DNA from: Elysia chlorotica
Taxonomy: Eukaryota; Mollusca; Gastropoda; Plakobranchidae
Direction: 5' to 3'
Length of the DNA stretch: 64,000 nt
NCBI GenBank assembly: GCA_003991915.1
Contig: RQTK01000143.1
Span: 314,417-378,416 of the forward strand
Positions 33,133 to 47,500 of the stretch are shown here, in pieces. Positions within the stretch are counted from its first letter, which is position 1, and the number at the start of each line of letters is the position of its first letter. Below the pieces are notes generated by a model. That model did not search any database. It was not told the origin of the DNA and worked only from the letters and a program-made list of their open reading frames with translations. The translations under genes were made by a program, and so were the position numbers.

Positions 33133-34526
33133 ATGGCTGAGAAAGAACACAAGAAATCCAAAAAATCAAAGAAGGAAAAGAAAAGAAGTATTTTGTCTAC
33201 AGAAACATTAATAGAGAATAATGTGCAACAACTTCAAAACCTTTCTACTGAAACTCACTTGCATGGAAAGAAAAAGAAAAGAAAAGATATTGAAGGTGAG
33301 ACTGAGAATGATTCTTTAGCCTTGTCAGAAGATGCCACACCAGCTGACCACGCAGAGTCTTTGAAAGTTGAGAAGTCTGGAGAGAAGAAGAAAAAGAAGA
33401 AACATAAGAAAGAAAAAGTTGTGGAAGATGAGCAAGATTTTAAAGATTCTCCCAAGCCTGCATTAGATGAGACATCTGCATCTTTCAAAAAGGAAAAGAA
33501 ATGTGATGAAAAAAAATTCCTTTGGAAACAGATTTTACTGCTGACAAGGTGACAAAAAAGACAAAAAAACATAAATCGAAACAGAATTTTGAATCTTATA
33601 GTGACTCAGATGTAAAAAATACTTCGGAAACAAAAGTGAAAAGCTTAGCTGATACCAACAGTGAAGCTGAGAATCCCAAAAAGAAGAAAAAGGAAAAGCT
33701 AGTTAGAGAACATGATGAATTAAGTTGTGTAGATAATGAATCAATTAACACAAAGTCAAAGAAAAAGAAAAGAAAGAGAGTGCATGATAATGAAGACAAT
33801 GTTAATGAAGATTGTTGTGAAGAAAATGGAATTTCAGTTGATGAAATAAAATCAAAGAAAAAGAGGAAAAATGATTTAAATCGATCAGAGCCTGGTGGTG
33901 AAACTTTCAATGAAGAAAAAAAGAAACAAAGTCGTGAATCTGAATCTGCTCAAAAAGAATTAAATTCAAATACTGTTGATAAGAAAAAGAAAAAGAAAAG
34001 AGGCAAAAGTAAGGATGTGGACTCTGAAGAGGTAAATGTAGAGGAAAATGAAAAACATGCAACTTTGAAGAAAACTTCAGATTCTAACGTAAATACAGAA
34101 TCAGTCACCTCACAACCACAATCACCAGCAACAACAGAAACCCAATCACCGCCAGTGGTTGGACAGTGGCAGGGGGATATGTTTGGCAGCACAGAACGCC
34201 AGAACAAATTCTTAAGACTTCTTGGTGGCATGAAAAAAACTGGTGACACGGATGCAAAAGACTCCAAACTGTTTGGGCCCAAGGCAGATGCTCCAAAGAA
34301 AGGTTTGTTTGGCTCCCTTGTCTCCAGGGTGGGTGGCGGTAGCGCCTTGTCAGCGTCAGATGCTGCGAACCTCAACCAAAAGCTGGAGGAAGACTATAAC
34401 AGAGCACTGGACTTCAAGCTCAACAAGAAGAGAGGAACAGGCTTTGGTTTTGTTGCTGATCCAGCTGAGGGGAAGAAGTTTCACATTGATGTCAACAAGA
34501 CTAATTCTGTGAAATTCGATGATTGA
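33133..34526 (+). CDS. KNOP1: KNOP1-like lysine-rich nucleolar protein, with a one-base frame break
   Basis: KNOP1 is a small nucleolar, chromosome-associated protein of poorly known role. The first part (ATG at 33133) is built of KKSKKSKKEKKR-type basic clusters alternating with acidic stretches, as in the family. The C-terminus carries the SMAP-type signature QNKFLRLLGGMKK and then GSALSASDAANLNQKLEEDY, NRALDFKLNKKRGTGFGF. Frame 1 runs into a stop at 33550 while the adjoining frame continues open from about 33510 to the TGA at 34524-34526. The switch lies at an A8 run (33509-33516), where one extra A would make a continuous 464-residue reading. That suggests an assembly error or polymorphism more than a dead gene, since both sides are otherwise open. 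An acceptor, TTTAAATTTCAG, at 33103 implies a spliced 5' leader. All coding sequence found is in one exon. Confidence 0.85.
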
Positions 34527-34716
34527 TTTTCTGTTTCGCATCTAATTTGTAACAGTGACTATTTAGCATGTAAGATCTGTTTCTCTATTTTGTAAAATTA
34601 ATTTGTTTTTTTAAAATCAGTCCAGTGTACATGTATTATGAAGTATTGATGTGATTGGATACTTGATCTAATTTTTCATTTGAATTTGAAAAATAGAATT
34701 ATGAAGTGCAGAGGAA

Positions 34717-34722
34717 AATAAA
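34717..34722 (+). terminator. Candidate polyadenylation signal of KNOP1
   Basis: AATAAA lies about 190 bases after the KNOP1 stop codon, the first canonical signal in the 3' flank. Confidence 0.5.
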
Positions 34723-34729
34723 AGGAACA

Positions 34730-37700
34730 TAAAAGAGCAGAATTCATGCACTCTTGAGACTGAATTACAACAAATTGATGCAGCTAATAGCCTACACCTA
34801 ATATATTTTATCCAAACTATATTTGCCAGCAAGATTTGTCTTAACATAATTATACAATGGATATTTATCAGCCCGTGGTACAGATATTTTAAAGTTACAT
34901 TTTATTATATCTGTCAGTCTAACTCTAAGGCTAATATGATTTGAAATTTCTGTTGTATGAAATTACTTCCAAGAGTATTTCATTTTTGACACTTGTTCTT
35001 GCGCTGGTACTTTTTTCCTGTAATTTTTGTTTTATTTTGATATTGCAACATTTTTGCAGTATATTTTTTAAAGTGTAAAGTATAGACTTTGTACACTGCA
35101 CTTATTTCTAAATTGTTGTACCCGGTACACATGCAATTTCTAAATCTACAGATGCTATACATACCAGATAGTGATTTGTGCATGCAGGCCCACATGCTTA
35201 TTTGAAAAAAAAGTTATGAATGCAGATGATATTACATTACTTTTACTAGAATGTCTAAATGCTCCTGGGCTCCTTCTGATTAATTATTTTTGGTTTTAGC
35301 TCATACAGACATGAATAATATTTAGATGCATTTCACTTTTTGTCGGCTTAGCATTTTATATTGTACTTGTTCAATTAAAATTTTAGCAATGTATCTATTG
35401 TTATACTTAAAGCTGTGGGTATAAATATAATCAAGCTGCATTTGAAATAGCAAATTGTAGAGGGGTTGTACAATGTGTTTTAAAGTATATATACTCAGTG
35501 AATGACTTTGTTTAGGAAACATGCTGTCGTCGACGGAAGACATTTGGCACAACTAACTGTTGGCAGATTATAACTATGTTTTAAATTGATAAGTCAAATT
35601 TTTTTCTCCCAAAAGGAATGTGTATATTTGTATGTCTTAGTTTATTTCTTTTTTTTTTCTTTTTAGGAAGCATATATACAACATTTCTGAAGTCTTAAGA
35701 TCAGATTTAAAAAAATGGTATGTTTGAAGATGCATTTATTACATTTTATTGAGCTCCTGTCACTGTCAGAAGAAATGTTAGGCTTTGAAAGTTAATACAT
35801 TATAATATATTGGTACTTGTATACAAGTATGCATGTTTGCCTGATTAAATGAAAGTCTGTTGACATCTTTCATGAATTTAAAGGCATTGATTAAAAAACC
35901 CAAAACAAAACGCTTATAGTTGTAATGTACAATGTTCCCATAGAAATGTATTTTGAGAATTTCTTTGTCTATTTTTACTAAAAAGTTCCAGAGTTTAATC
36001 ATCATTTCAGTGTCAAACAAGCCTCAGTTACTCTCACGTAACCATTATTTGTTCTCTGTACAAAACTACAATGCAAAACACCTGTATTTCATCTTATAGC
36101 TTATAATAGTCTCTATCAACAAAGGATGGCTTGCCTTAAAAAATTCAAAACTACCCAATTCAAATATTTTGACAAAATGGAATGTGTGATGCTCTAATCA
36201 ACATTCAAATCTCATTTCTGTTGGTTTTAAACAAGTTCACTAAAGATATTTGTTAGATTTATGCGTATCCTTCAATGTAACATTTTTCAGAGTAAAAATT
36301 TATTTTTTGTTTACATTAGTTCTAAAGATAGGTGGAAACCTCAAAATTTGAATTGGACAGGATCGGATCGAAACAAAGGATTTGAATTACAGAGGGTGCA
36401 TACCTTAACTACAAAAGTGTTTAATTAAACAAATATACATCTGTTAACCCCATTTGAAAAATCGCATTTATGGGAATTTCCTATTTTCTTTCTATAAACA
36501 AATCTGTCTAAAAGAATGTCTTGGACATCAATATGCAATGAATGCTGCTTGGCATATGATATTGATATAGTACTTTTGAAGGCCTATTAGTGGTGCCAGC
36601 TTCCAATTAAAAGAATCAAATTTTATTATAAAGACTGAATTAAAAGTCCCATTCTAATAGAGTGAAAGAGTAAAAAAAATAACCCATCCCTTTCAAAATT
36701 CGGTTAGTGAGAAAGTTGAATTATTGGACATAGTTTAGATTTCAAATATTTAAAGAATTGTGAAAACATTAACTTTTGTACATGTACCTCTGTTTACATT
36801 TTTCAGTGACAGTGAAACCATAATTACATGTATAATGTGACTATGACGTTTGAAATGAGTTTTTAAAAAGTTAATAATACACTTTAAATGTAATAATATC
36901 ATTTAAATTATAATACTTCACACTAATTGATAAAAAAACAACTAAAATCCATAATTTAGATACATACATGCACTTCATCTTGGTAAAAGTTATAATAATA
37001 AAATGTTCAAAAAAGCTCCAGGCAAGTCCAGCTGTAATTACATAGTAATTTTGATTTAATAAAATTGGAATTTTTTAATAATTTGATCTCATTGTTAATG
37101 TTTGCCATTATTTAATAACTCAGAAAATGAAAGATGAGAAGAAAAAATGATTCTGTATCGTTACAAGAATTTGAGAAGACGATGTGCTGCCAGTCAACCA
37201 TCAATGCATCCTAAATAGTTAAAACCTTAATTTTTAAAAAAATGAATTGAACAAAATAAAACTAATTGCATTGTTTAGCTTTCATTATGATTTTATTGAC
37301 ATATTGAGTTCATAAATTCAGTAAACAAATAAGCAATCATAAACTAGGAAGTTACATTTGATTTGAAGGGTTTAGTGGAAAAACCAAATATATGAAACTT
37401 TTGTAAGTCACACAATTTTTTTTCGATAAATTGTAAATTTAAACAAATCCCACAGATATTTGACAGTCTTCACTTCTTTGCTTAGTAAAATGTATTGACT
37501 AAGCGAAGAAACATAGACTTTGTCAAACACTGTATCCGTGCTATTTGTAGACCATCAAACTCTAATTGTCTAAATGTACGATTTATCAAAAGCTCTACAG
37601 TAGTGCATCCCCGTTTTTTCTAAAATATAAGGAAGACTTTATACATGTATATGCTGCTGGTAGCCTGCTTGAGGAATCCACTGAAGAGTACCTTATACAG

Positions 37701-38230
37701 GCTACCTATTCCTCATTCTCACGTTCTTCTTTTTAGTGTTAACATAGCAGGTAGATCCGGGCCGATGAGCAATCAGGTTCGTTCTTAGATACAGATAAAT
37801 ATATATAAACACTTTTGAAACTGAGGTGCAGTTTATTTGACTGGGATTAGGAAAAAATGGGCATATTAATCTTATTAATTATAGAGCATTGGTTGAAAAA
37901 AAGGACTTTCCAACTTAAAAAATTTTTTTTTTTATATAAAACTATATTTGTCTCTGCAGTAAACACAAACCTGTATACTGGTACATTACTATTATTTCAA
38001 GATAATGTTTGTGATACTCAAAGGCAGCAGTCATAACTGAAGCGTTGAAAATTAGTTGAAAAAGAAAAGGACTTTCTAGTTCTTAAATAAGTAACCATAA
38101 ACCCACTTGAAGAAAATTAAAATGTCCAGATCACTGGTGTACAGGAAATGTGATGGAGCAAAAAACAAAACAAAAAAAGCAACAACACAACAAACCAAAA
38201 CAAAAATTATATCACATCCTTCTTACAAAA
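34730..38230. other. Convergent intergenic region between KNOP1 and ELP1
   Basis: About 3.5 kb of AT-rich sequence without repeats, conserved frames or RNA genes that I can recognise. The left part may be an extended KNOP1 3' UTR. Confidence 0.45.
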
Positions 38231-38237
38231 AATACAC

Positions 38238-38243
38238 TTTATT
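38238..38243 (-). terminator. Candidate polyadenylation signal of ELP1
   Basis: AATAAA on the minus strand, about 25 bases after the stop codon. A very short 3' UTR is implied. Confidence 0.6.
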
Positions 38244-38267
38244 TTAAACGTTTTCTAACTCAATTCA

Positions 38268-38347
38268 TCATCTGCCCTGATCAGTGGCCGTGGCGATGTG
38301 AAGCTTCCACCTGACGTCTCTGTCCAGGGTTGGCGCCACAAGCAAAA
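38268..38347 (-). CDS. ELP1: ELP1 terminal exon
   Basis: The acceptor ends GACCCAG. Encodes [20 protein letters not shown] and TDQGR, then TGA followed at once by a second TGA. Human ends LFIPPKINRRTQWKLSLL; this tail is slightly longer. Confidence 0.92.
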
Positions 38348-38553
38348 CTGGGTCTTATTAGAGAGAAAAACAACCAAGTGGGTTAGAAATTTTTTTTTTT
38401 TTCCATTGAAAAAATGTTAATCCATAAAGTTATTATGATGGTAATAAAAAGACACTGATGATAAAAAACAAAACAAACCACAATTGCATTATGAATAATA
38501 ATACGACTGCCAGGACTATTTATATTGATAATAAGAACGTCAGTATTAACAAC

Positions 38554-38591
<38 letters not shown>

Positions 38592-41500
38592 CAATTGTAA
38601 GGTTACCCAATTGTCCTTCCTCCCCTTGGATTCCAAGCACATGCCCCTTCTGTAAAGCTTGTGCCACTGAATTGGCTGTTGAATTGGGACCAAGGTTCTG
38701 AAAAAAAGAAAGAGAAAAAAGAGAAAGAAAATGAATAAATTATAAATTAAATCAAACCAGTACCATACTTTTACTGTCACTTTTTGGGGGGCAATTAGGC
38801 TGGTAGAGCGTTGGACTCTAGATTGGAAGGTCTGCGGTTCTAATCCCGCGATTGGTAATAAATGTATTTGTCCAATTTTGTCGCCTGAAACTGGTTGGGT
38901 CGGTGTAGGTTTCCCCTGAAAGGCACATAAGATTGTCAGATGTCAGTTTTGGGGCCTGTTCACAATATAGCCTATATAGTGCTAACGTTGAACGTTTAAC
39001 CAACTCAACTCTAGATTTTATCTAAGCTACAAAAAGATATTGTCATTCCAGTGCCTTTCTAATGGCAGGGAATTTACAATCTGACAGACCTGCCACTCCT
39101 CAAAACTGAAAAGAGGAATCTGAACCCTCCAAAATCAGGAATCACGGACACGCTTCGCATACATGTGATAAGTGCCTATTAGAAATTTCTAGTTGAAGCC
39201 CCCAATTACGTACTACACACGGCAGTTAAGGCGCAGCCTTTTAGTTTACGAGCTTGTACCGCATGTTGTGCTTTCAAGGAAATAAAACACATAGAAAAAA
39301 AACAACAAAAAACAACAACACTAAAATCGGAAAAATGGAATATCACCTGATTTAAATAAAAAACAGAGTGATTCCGGAAAAAAACGGAGATCAGTGGCAG
39401 ATCTGTATGGGTCACAAAGTCAAAGCTTAGTGCAGGCTTACTATGAATATGAGTTGTATTGTAAGAATGAATGGCAAAGAACAGTTAACTTATCTATAAA
39501 AAGAAAGAAAATTGCACACACCATGCCAGCCAGTGAGGACTTCTAACTGCCCTTTTTGCCTTTGGCAATTAGGGCAGCAACAAACCCCTTCCATCGCTCA
39601 CGGTCTTGAGCCAGCATCCTCAAGGTGCCCCATGACTGCCCCATGGCTGCTGCCTCTGCCTCCACTGTCCTTCTCCAGGTGGTTTTCGGTCGCCCGCGTT
39701 TCCTGTGTCCCTCTGGCCTCCATTGAACCCTTTTAGGGTGTTAAAGCCAATATAGTTGCCCATACTGCACAGCAGGAAAGCATGCTTTCAAGGTCCCTGT
39801 AACTTGTGCCAGGTTTCTTACAGTTATGGGTTTAGAAAGAACACTCACATTTCTTTGTCAACATGAGCTTTCTTGGTATTGCTTAGAGATACTGTCATGT
39901 CATGAAAGTTCAAGATGAAATTCATCACATGAGAAGGTGTTGTGACTGATTTAGGGGAAATATCGAATCCTAAGAACGTAAGTACCTTGGATTCTACGGT
40001 TACATTGGAATGGCAGTCTTCTTAGTCTGAACCTTGAACATGTAAATCATCGATGTAAATACTACACATGATACCTTTGAAATGGAGGTATGCTATGATA
40101 GGTTTAGTTAATTTAGTAAAGATTCTAGAAATGCCCCTAAACCCCTGAGGCAAGACAAGGTATTTATAAAGTTGGTCATTAACCACAAACTTCAGATACT
40201 TAGTGTCATCTGCGTGGATAGGCACTGCATGGTAGGCGTTTTTTAGATCTATACTAGCCATAAAGCAGTCTTGCTCCATCAAGTTTAAACATGACTCAAG
40301 GGTATCCATCTTAAAATGCACATACTTAGATGTAAGTATTTAGTTGTTTTACGTTTAGAATCATTTTGTATTTTTTCTCAGATTCATTTGAATCTTTTTT
40401 CTCTCGGAGAAAATCGTTGTTTACAAAAACACCGACTTCCCTTTTACATTTTTCTATCACCTTATCCAACTCGAACTCCATAATCATTTTTGCCAGAGCC
40501 ACCGCCTGCTCCTATTTCAGTTTTATAGGATGCAGTATTTTGGATTGCTCTGGAAATGTGTCAAAATTAAGTCTGCATCCGTCTATACAAGACAGTAAGA
40601 AGGGATCAGATGTATATTTTTGCCATTCTTTTAAAAACTTTTTAAGCTTACCACCTGACGTTTGCAATTCCAGTAATTGGCAACAGTAATGGGGTTTTTC
40701 TTTCCATAGCCATGGTCTGCATTGGCCTTGGCTGTTATCTAGTGAAGGGATCTTGGGACATTCGCAAATTTTGGGACGAATCTGCGGTTATAACTGCCAG
40801 GTCGAGGAAAGAGCGACGCTCACATGTCGTCTTTAGAGTCGACCAGTCATTTACAGAAATCTTGTCTGGATCTGTCGCAATACTCTTCCCGGAGATAACA
40901 TGTTCTAAATAATTTACCTCCCTTGCTTCGAATCGACATTTCTCAGGATTTAGCTTTAGTCCTATTTCTTTCAGCAGTCTGAAGACTGTATATACGCGCC
41001 TCAGTTGTTCTTCAAACTCGTTAGAAACTACCAACACATTGTCGAGGTAGACTAGGAGGATTTGGAGTACTAGATCGTTCATTGAAGACTGCATCAGACG
41101 CTGGAAGGTTGCAGTTTCCACAGACAGTCTGAATTGCATTCTTGTAAATTCCCAGAGGCTGAAAGGTGTAGTGAGTGCTGTCTTTTCTTGATCATCTTCG
41201 TTTATTGCGACTTGGTGGTAGCCACTGGCAAGATCCAGGGTAGAAAAGAAACTGGCACCACCAATTGCGTCAAATGACTCGTCAGTTTGAGGCAGGGAGA
41301 ATGAGTCTCTTCAGGTGATGGTGTTTAAACGGCAGTGATCCACGCAAAGCCGACTATTACCACCGTTCTTCTGCACAAGGCCTACGGGCTTGAACTTGGC
41401 TAGATGACTCCCTTGTTGGCCAACTCCTGGATATGCTGACATCTTCAAACTAACTTGGTGGAATCCGGCGGTAATATTGTGCAATGGGTATTTCTGATGT

Positions 41501-44500
41501 TACAGGAATGCGATGCCTCTGTTAGAGATGTTAGTTCTGTATGAAGGGCAATTACTCAGCTCGGCATCAAATTCACCTGTGGACTTGCTTCAACTGACTT
41601 GAGTTCTTGATCTTTAAGTTAACACTAATCACTAAGATCTAAATCTAGAACAAGCTATAAATATACCAGTTTACGACACAAATTCTTATCCTAAAATCTA
41701 AATCGAGCATTTGTTTACCTTGCTTTGGAAAAAAATCGAAGTTTGTACAACGTAGTTTTCCCGTTTCTTCATCTCAGCCTTCACTTTGCATTTAACTAAG
41801 AAAGATCCTGTGTTCTCATCCTTAGCAAAATGGATGGCCGTAACAAAGGAGTTGGCAAAAAGGTCGTCCCCTTTCTTCATTGCATGGCGATAGTTATTGC
41901 AAGACAGTCTGAATTGCATTCTTGTAAATTCCCAGAGGCTGAAAGGTGTAGTGAGTGCTGTCTTTTCTTGATCATCTTCGTTTATTGCGACTTGGTGGTA
42001 GCCACTGGCAAGATCCAGGGTAGAAAAGAAACTGGCACCACCAATTGCATCAAATGACTCGTCAATTTGAGGCAGGGAGAATGAGTCTCTTCGTGTGATG
42101 GCGTTTAAACGACAGTAATCCATGCAAAGCCGACTACTACCACCGTTCTTCTGCACAAGGCCTAAGGGCTTGAACTAGGTATCCCAAACTGATTTTTTAA
42201 ATGAAACCTAGGCTCTAGAAATTAACGTATCTGAAAAGATTCTGCAGAACCATGAATTTAACAAAAAAAATTTTGAAAATCGGACAACAAACAAAAATTT
42301 TATGCAACTTTAAAGTTTGCGAGAACTTAGAAAAAATTCGCACAGTCGACAAAACACACGAAACGCTGTTTTTGCGATTACATAATAAATACATTTTTAA
42401 TATAAGCAGTGCAATACTCATTCAGTACATAGTCACATATACTGTTTAAATCCACAAAAAATTTCAAAGCTGTAATCTTTACCATAGCAGTACAATGGCG
42501 TTACAAAAATGGGGAAAATCACCGATTCTTGACATATTTTATGCAAAAAGCATTGAAATAGCGTACAAATGTCAGTTTAGATACACCATGATTAGAAATA
42601 TACTCGAGATATAGTCATAAATACATGTTTATTTTAACAGCAACCTTCCAAATGGCAGGCCTAATTTTTTCCAGGGCTGTAGAATACAAAGAACATTGAT
42701 TTTTCTTGCACCAAATGTTCCCCCAGAAGTCAATTTTGACGTTTGGCAAATTTTTCGGAAAAATACACCCTCGACAGTAGTATTTTTTACATAAATTCAG
42801 AACTACTCATGTTACAGTAATAAAATTTGCACACTTAATGTTTTTTGGGGTGCTGATTCCAAAAATGCAACAATTGAAAGGCTAAATTCAATAATTCAGT
42901 TCTAAAATGCTTGACATCACACCTGAACCTACATAATAGGAATGAAATATGGTATAAAATTCCTCAATAGGAATTAAAAATAGGCATATATGGGGGAAAA
43001 CACAATCTAAAAACCTCACAGGCCAATATGCTTAAACATTCAGGAAGAATTAGAAAACCCCAAACATTCTAAAAGTGTAACATACAGTTGCTTTTTGTTA
43101 CCTGAAAGTTTAACATTTTTGTCATTAAATACAAGTTTTCTGTATCTCAACTGAGCCTTCAAATTCTCGACAGCATTAGCTCCTCTATAAATCTTATCTA
43201 CATCTGATTTGCATGTGCAGAACCCACCATGACTTATAATTGTATTATACAATTCTAATCTTTTTTCTGCCAATGCAGTCGCTTTCTCTTCTTTCTTCCT
43301 GTAGTTATCTTGTAACCTCTGCTTAATTAAAGCTTTAACTGCCTTCTCTGATATGTTGGCCTTTTGTCTCCAGTCAGCCCTGTGCGTTCTGGCTACAGAC
43401 AAAAGTTTCTTAACTTTAATACTATTTTGCCGCCCCAGCCAACTTGAAGTTTTATTATGTTTCCACATACTAATAGTACTCCTGAGATGGGTTGAAGCAT
43501 GCCTCCTTTTCACCATATCAAAATCAAGGTCGCCAAACATCCTCTCCCCTATCAAATTTGTTAGAGGACAGGTATTCAGAACAGACTGAACCTCATCACT
43601 AAGAGGACCCTCAAAAATACCACCATCTAGAAAATCAATCAACTGTCTTTTAAGGACTTGTAAGCACTTTCCTGAAACTTTAATGAAAGCTGACAAAACT
43701 TTGCACTTGTCACTTGAAGGCAGATTAGCTATGAAGTTAGAGATGTCTCTATCATCAGAAAGAAAATCTTTAAACACTGAAACAACATCTGATAACTGAA
43801 AGAGAGGATCTGACCAAGACTCAAGAAAATTCTTCATCTTGGTGACATACTGTGGAAACTGGCCATAAGAGACAGAACTGTTCATGAGGCTCCAATAAGG
43901 AGCAGTGAAAAAACAATGAAAAACAGACATTGCAGCAATGATGTTAATGATCCTAGAATCTCTTAAGTCTGCAATAATACTTTTAAGTTTAAGATTGGAG
44001 TGGGGACAGTGGTCAATTAAAAAAGACAGGATATCATCAAAGTGATAGATGACAGCTGAAGCATTTTCGAACAAGTTGTTAAACCGATTGCCCCTGGAAC
44101 TTGTAAATTTTGACTTCTTTCCTCTCAACGAGCAAAAAGCCAACCAGTCTTCACGACACCCATTCTTTTCGTCACCTCTTGGTCCAAAAACTTCAGCTGA
44201 TAAACGAATCAAACGACATGCAGCACTTTCAGAGCAACTAGAAAAACTAGAAAATGCACCATCTGCATCTCTACCTAAGACTCTACCGTCCTCCTGAATT
44301 AAGCTTTCCTCAACTTCTAATAGAGCTTCTTCTGTGGCTTTGGATAGGCCAAGCAAAAAGTGTGCATTACAGAATAAAAAATGAGTTGATGTATTCTCCC
44401 CAAGAATTGAATTTTTTAGCTCAGCTAGCTTCCTATCAAACAGTTTCATAACTGATGCCCTATCAGACATTAGACATTGTAATTTCACAAGAATTTCCTT

Positions 44501-47500
44501 CAACAACTCGTCTGTGTCTAGATCAGGATTAGATGTTTTATAGACATCACAGAGGTCGTGAAACATATCTAAAGTTTTTTCAAGCAAAGTCTGAGCATCA
44601 TCAGATGCAACCTCAGTAAAACCAATGGACATGGATTTGCCATTATCTAACACAATGTGGCGCTCAATGAAATGTTTTTTTTGTCTACTTGTCCCATCTG
44701 TAGCTAGGGTGAAATGTTTACTATTTGATATGGACTCAACAACCTGATGCTTTGCCACATGATGGGCTTCATCTGCAAAATTAAGGGCAGTTGAGTCTGA
44801 AGGTAGCTCTGATGAAGCAAGATCAGTGCCAAACATATACTTAGAAACAATTTGAATGACTTTACTGCAATTGGAAGCTGCAACATTTGCCTGACCCTGT
44901 AAACACATGTATGTCAATCTGACATTGTCACTATACTGATTGAATTTTTCTTCTTTGAGTTTTGGATATCTACTCTCTTCGTCAGCATTTACTGTGTCTA
45001 GTAAAACTGATGTTGTAGTCTTTTCATGATGTAGTTTTCTTTTAAACCTTAGCTTAAGTGTTTGCTCTGTTTTCACTTTAGACCTCAGCGCATTTATTTC
45101 TTTTGTCATGTTTTCCTTTTCCTTTTCCCAATCAGATTTCATATGGCTTAGATTACAATTTAGTGCTTTCAATGCTGCAACTTCTTTATTCAAGGAATAC
45201 ATCTTTTTATAGAGCTTAGAAGACTGTAAGTTATGGAGTTCTGACGACAGCTGATCATTTTGTGATTTCAAAATTTTAATTTCTTTTCCTAAATCTGTTT
45301 CAACATTTGAAAGATCCTTTAAAGTCTTTAATTTAGTAATTTCCTCTGCAAAAACATTAAGCTTTAAAGCCTGTTCACTTACTATTCTTTCAAGTTTTTG
45401 GACCTTATCATTACTTCTTTGTAAATTATCTTTAACAGACTTAAGTTCTACATAAGTTACATTTTTCTCTTCTTTGTTATGAGCTGGAGAATCATTAGGG
45501 AAAATAGACTGATCGAAAAAGTCATCCAAGCCCACATTCTTTTTTTTCATATCTTTAATTTGCTTACAAGCAGTATTAAGTTTATGTCTTAGCTGGGAGG
45601 GACTTAATGATAACAGTCCCAAGCACTTTACCCAAGAATGCAAAAAAGAGTGTGGCAAACCTTCTCTACTTCTAAACAGTTCTAACTCATGCACAATTCT
45701 GTAAGTGATGATTATCCCATTCTCACGCTCACGCCTCAGGGCAAAGTTGCTTGGATCTGCCAGCAAAACAGTTCTCGTTAGGCCTAGGCAGGCAAGTGGT
45801 TGTGGTAGCTGATCGAAGTCCAGAGCTGTGTCCAGGAAATGAGGAAGCTCTGCATCTCTCCCCTCTTGAAAAAGGCGGTCCACCGATGTCAATAGTTTCT
45901 CAACACGGTGCTCCAGTTTACCCATTGTGACAGGCTGGGAGGGCAGAAGCTGTTGAAACCACTTTGTCATCTGGGTAATCCAAAACAAACAAAAATAATG
46001 AAGGAAAAATGAGCAATATATCATGCTGCTAAAAAAATTTTTTTTTTTTTAAAGTTCACAATTGGACTCCCTTCTAAAAGAAAAAAATAATTACGATTTA
46101 AAAAACGATGTAAAAGAAATGCTTAATTTCATTTATTAAAAAATTTTACACATCAATATCTTAATCTTAATTTTACTATGTGACAAAGACAGGGAAATAC
46201 CTCCATCCATGTAGCACCTTTTTCCACCTTTAAGCCAAACAGTTGAAGGAGCAGCTTGTTTGTTAGGATTATGCTTGGCAGCTTTGGGCGACGTCCCTTT
46301 CCCGTCATAAAAAAGTGGCACCTCATCTCCTGGTAAACCGAGTCCTCTGCAATTGTGGTTAGGAAATCATTTAGCGCAAACACACATATGAAAAACCCCA
46401 AATAAAGATAAGATAAAGATAAGAATATCAAAGCCCTAAATAAATAGATCTAATCCTGATTTTAATATATTTCACACCCCTGAAAACGTTAACATGTAAC
46501 TTTATTTAAATTTAAATGCCTGTCCCCAAGAAAAAGTATAAGCAATGAAGTAAAAGCCTCTACAAACGAGGTGTCTAATTATAAAAACTACCCTTTAACA
46601 AAAACAACGGCCGCGGTAATCTAACCTTGACCTTTGACGTCACACATACGCTAACTAGTAAAAAATCGATAAACGACCAATCTGTTACTATTTATAGAAT
46701 TCCGATTGAGTCTTACTTTGAGCCTCCAAAACTGTGCCTTCTTAGTTTCCACAAACTATTAATGTAAAAAAGGATGTTAATAAATGTATATACTACTTGA
46801 TTTAATCATTTGTAGAGCTTGAAATGCTTTAAAGAAAAATAAATCCTGGTCTGAAGTGTACGATGCAAATCTGGTCTCCACAGCATCATTCAACTACAGT
46901 CGGCAGCCGAATGTCTTATCGTAGATCTACATTTCTAGATAAGATTTAAACTTCTAAAAAGAAACGTACGGTGTTTATAATGGAACATTTGTGACAAATA
47001 CATACCTATATGTTGTTGGATACAAGAATAAGTCTTTTTTTTCCATGATGAGTCTCTATATTGAGTGTCTTCCTCCGATGTAGCGTCGGCAGCTTGGCCG
47101 CGGGCTGGCTCGCCCTCCATTTTTTAATCGTTGACTGGGCGTTCGGTTTGATGCCGTCTTAGATGGTGTTTTTAAATTAAGATTGCTTGGGGCACGATCG
47201 TTGGCCATAAATCAAACTTTCCATGATAAAAGATAATTGGACGGGCTTTTCAACGATACTAAACGCCGATTTGTTCTAGAAAATCAAGGTGCTAAATTTT
47301 CATTTTTTTTCGCTTCCCTCGAGATTTCTTTGCCTTCCACACTGACTAAAAATGTGCGGAGTACACGAAACGAAAGATGAGGATCTCTATTTTTAACTGG
47401 TCAAAACCGTTTGAAGATCGATGCATTGTGGGCCGAGCAGTAGTAAAAAATGTAAACACGGGTTGAAAAAAAAGATCCGATATCTTCGGCCGCGATTATT

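Noticed and set aside
44049..44451. Plus-strand frames opposite the transposase-related gene
   Set aside because: Antisense shadows of the long coding exon.
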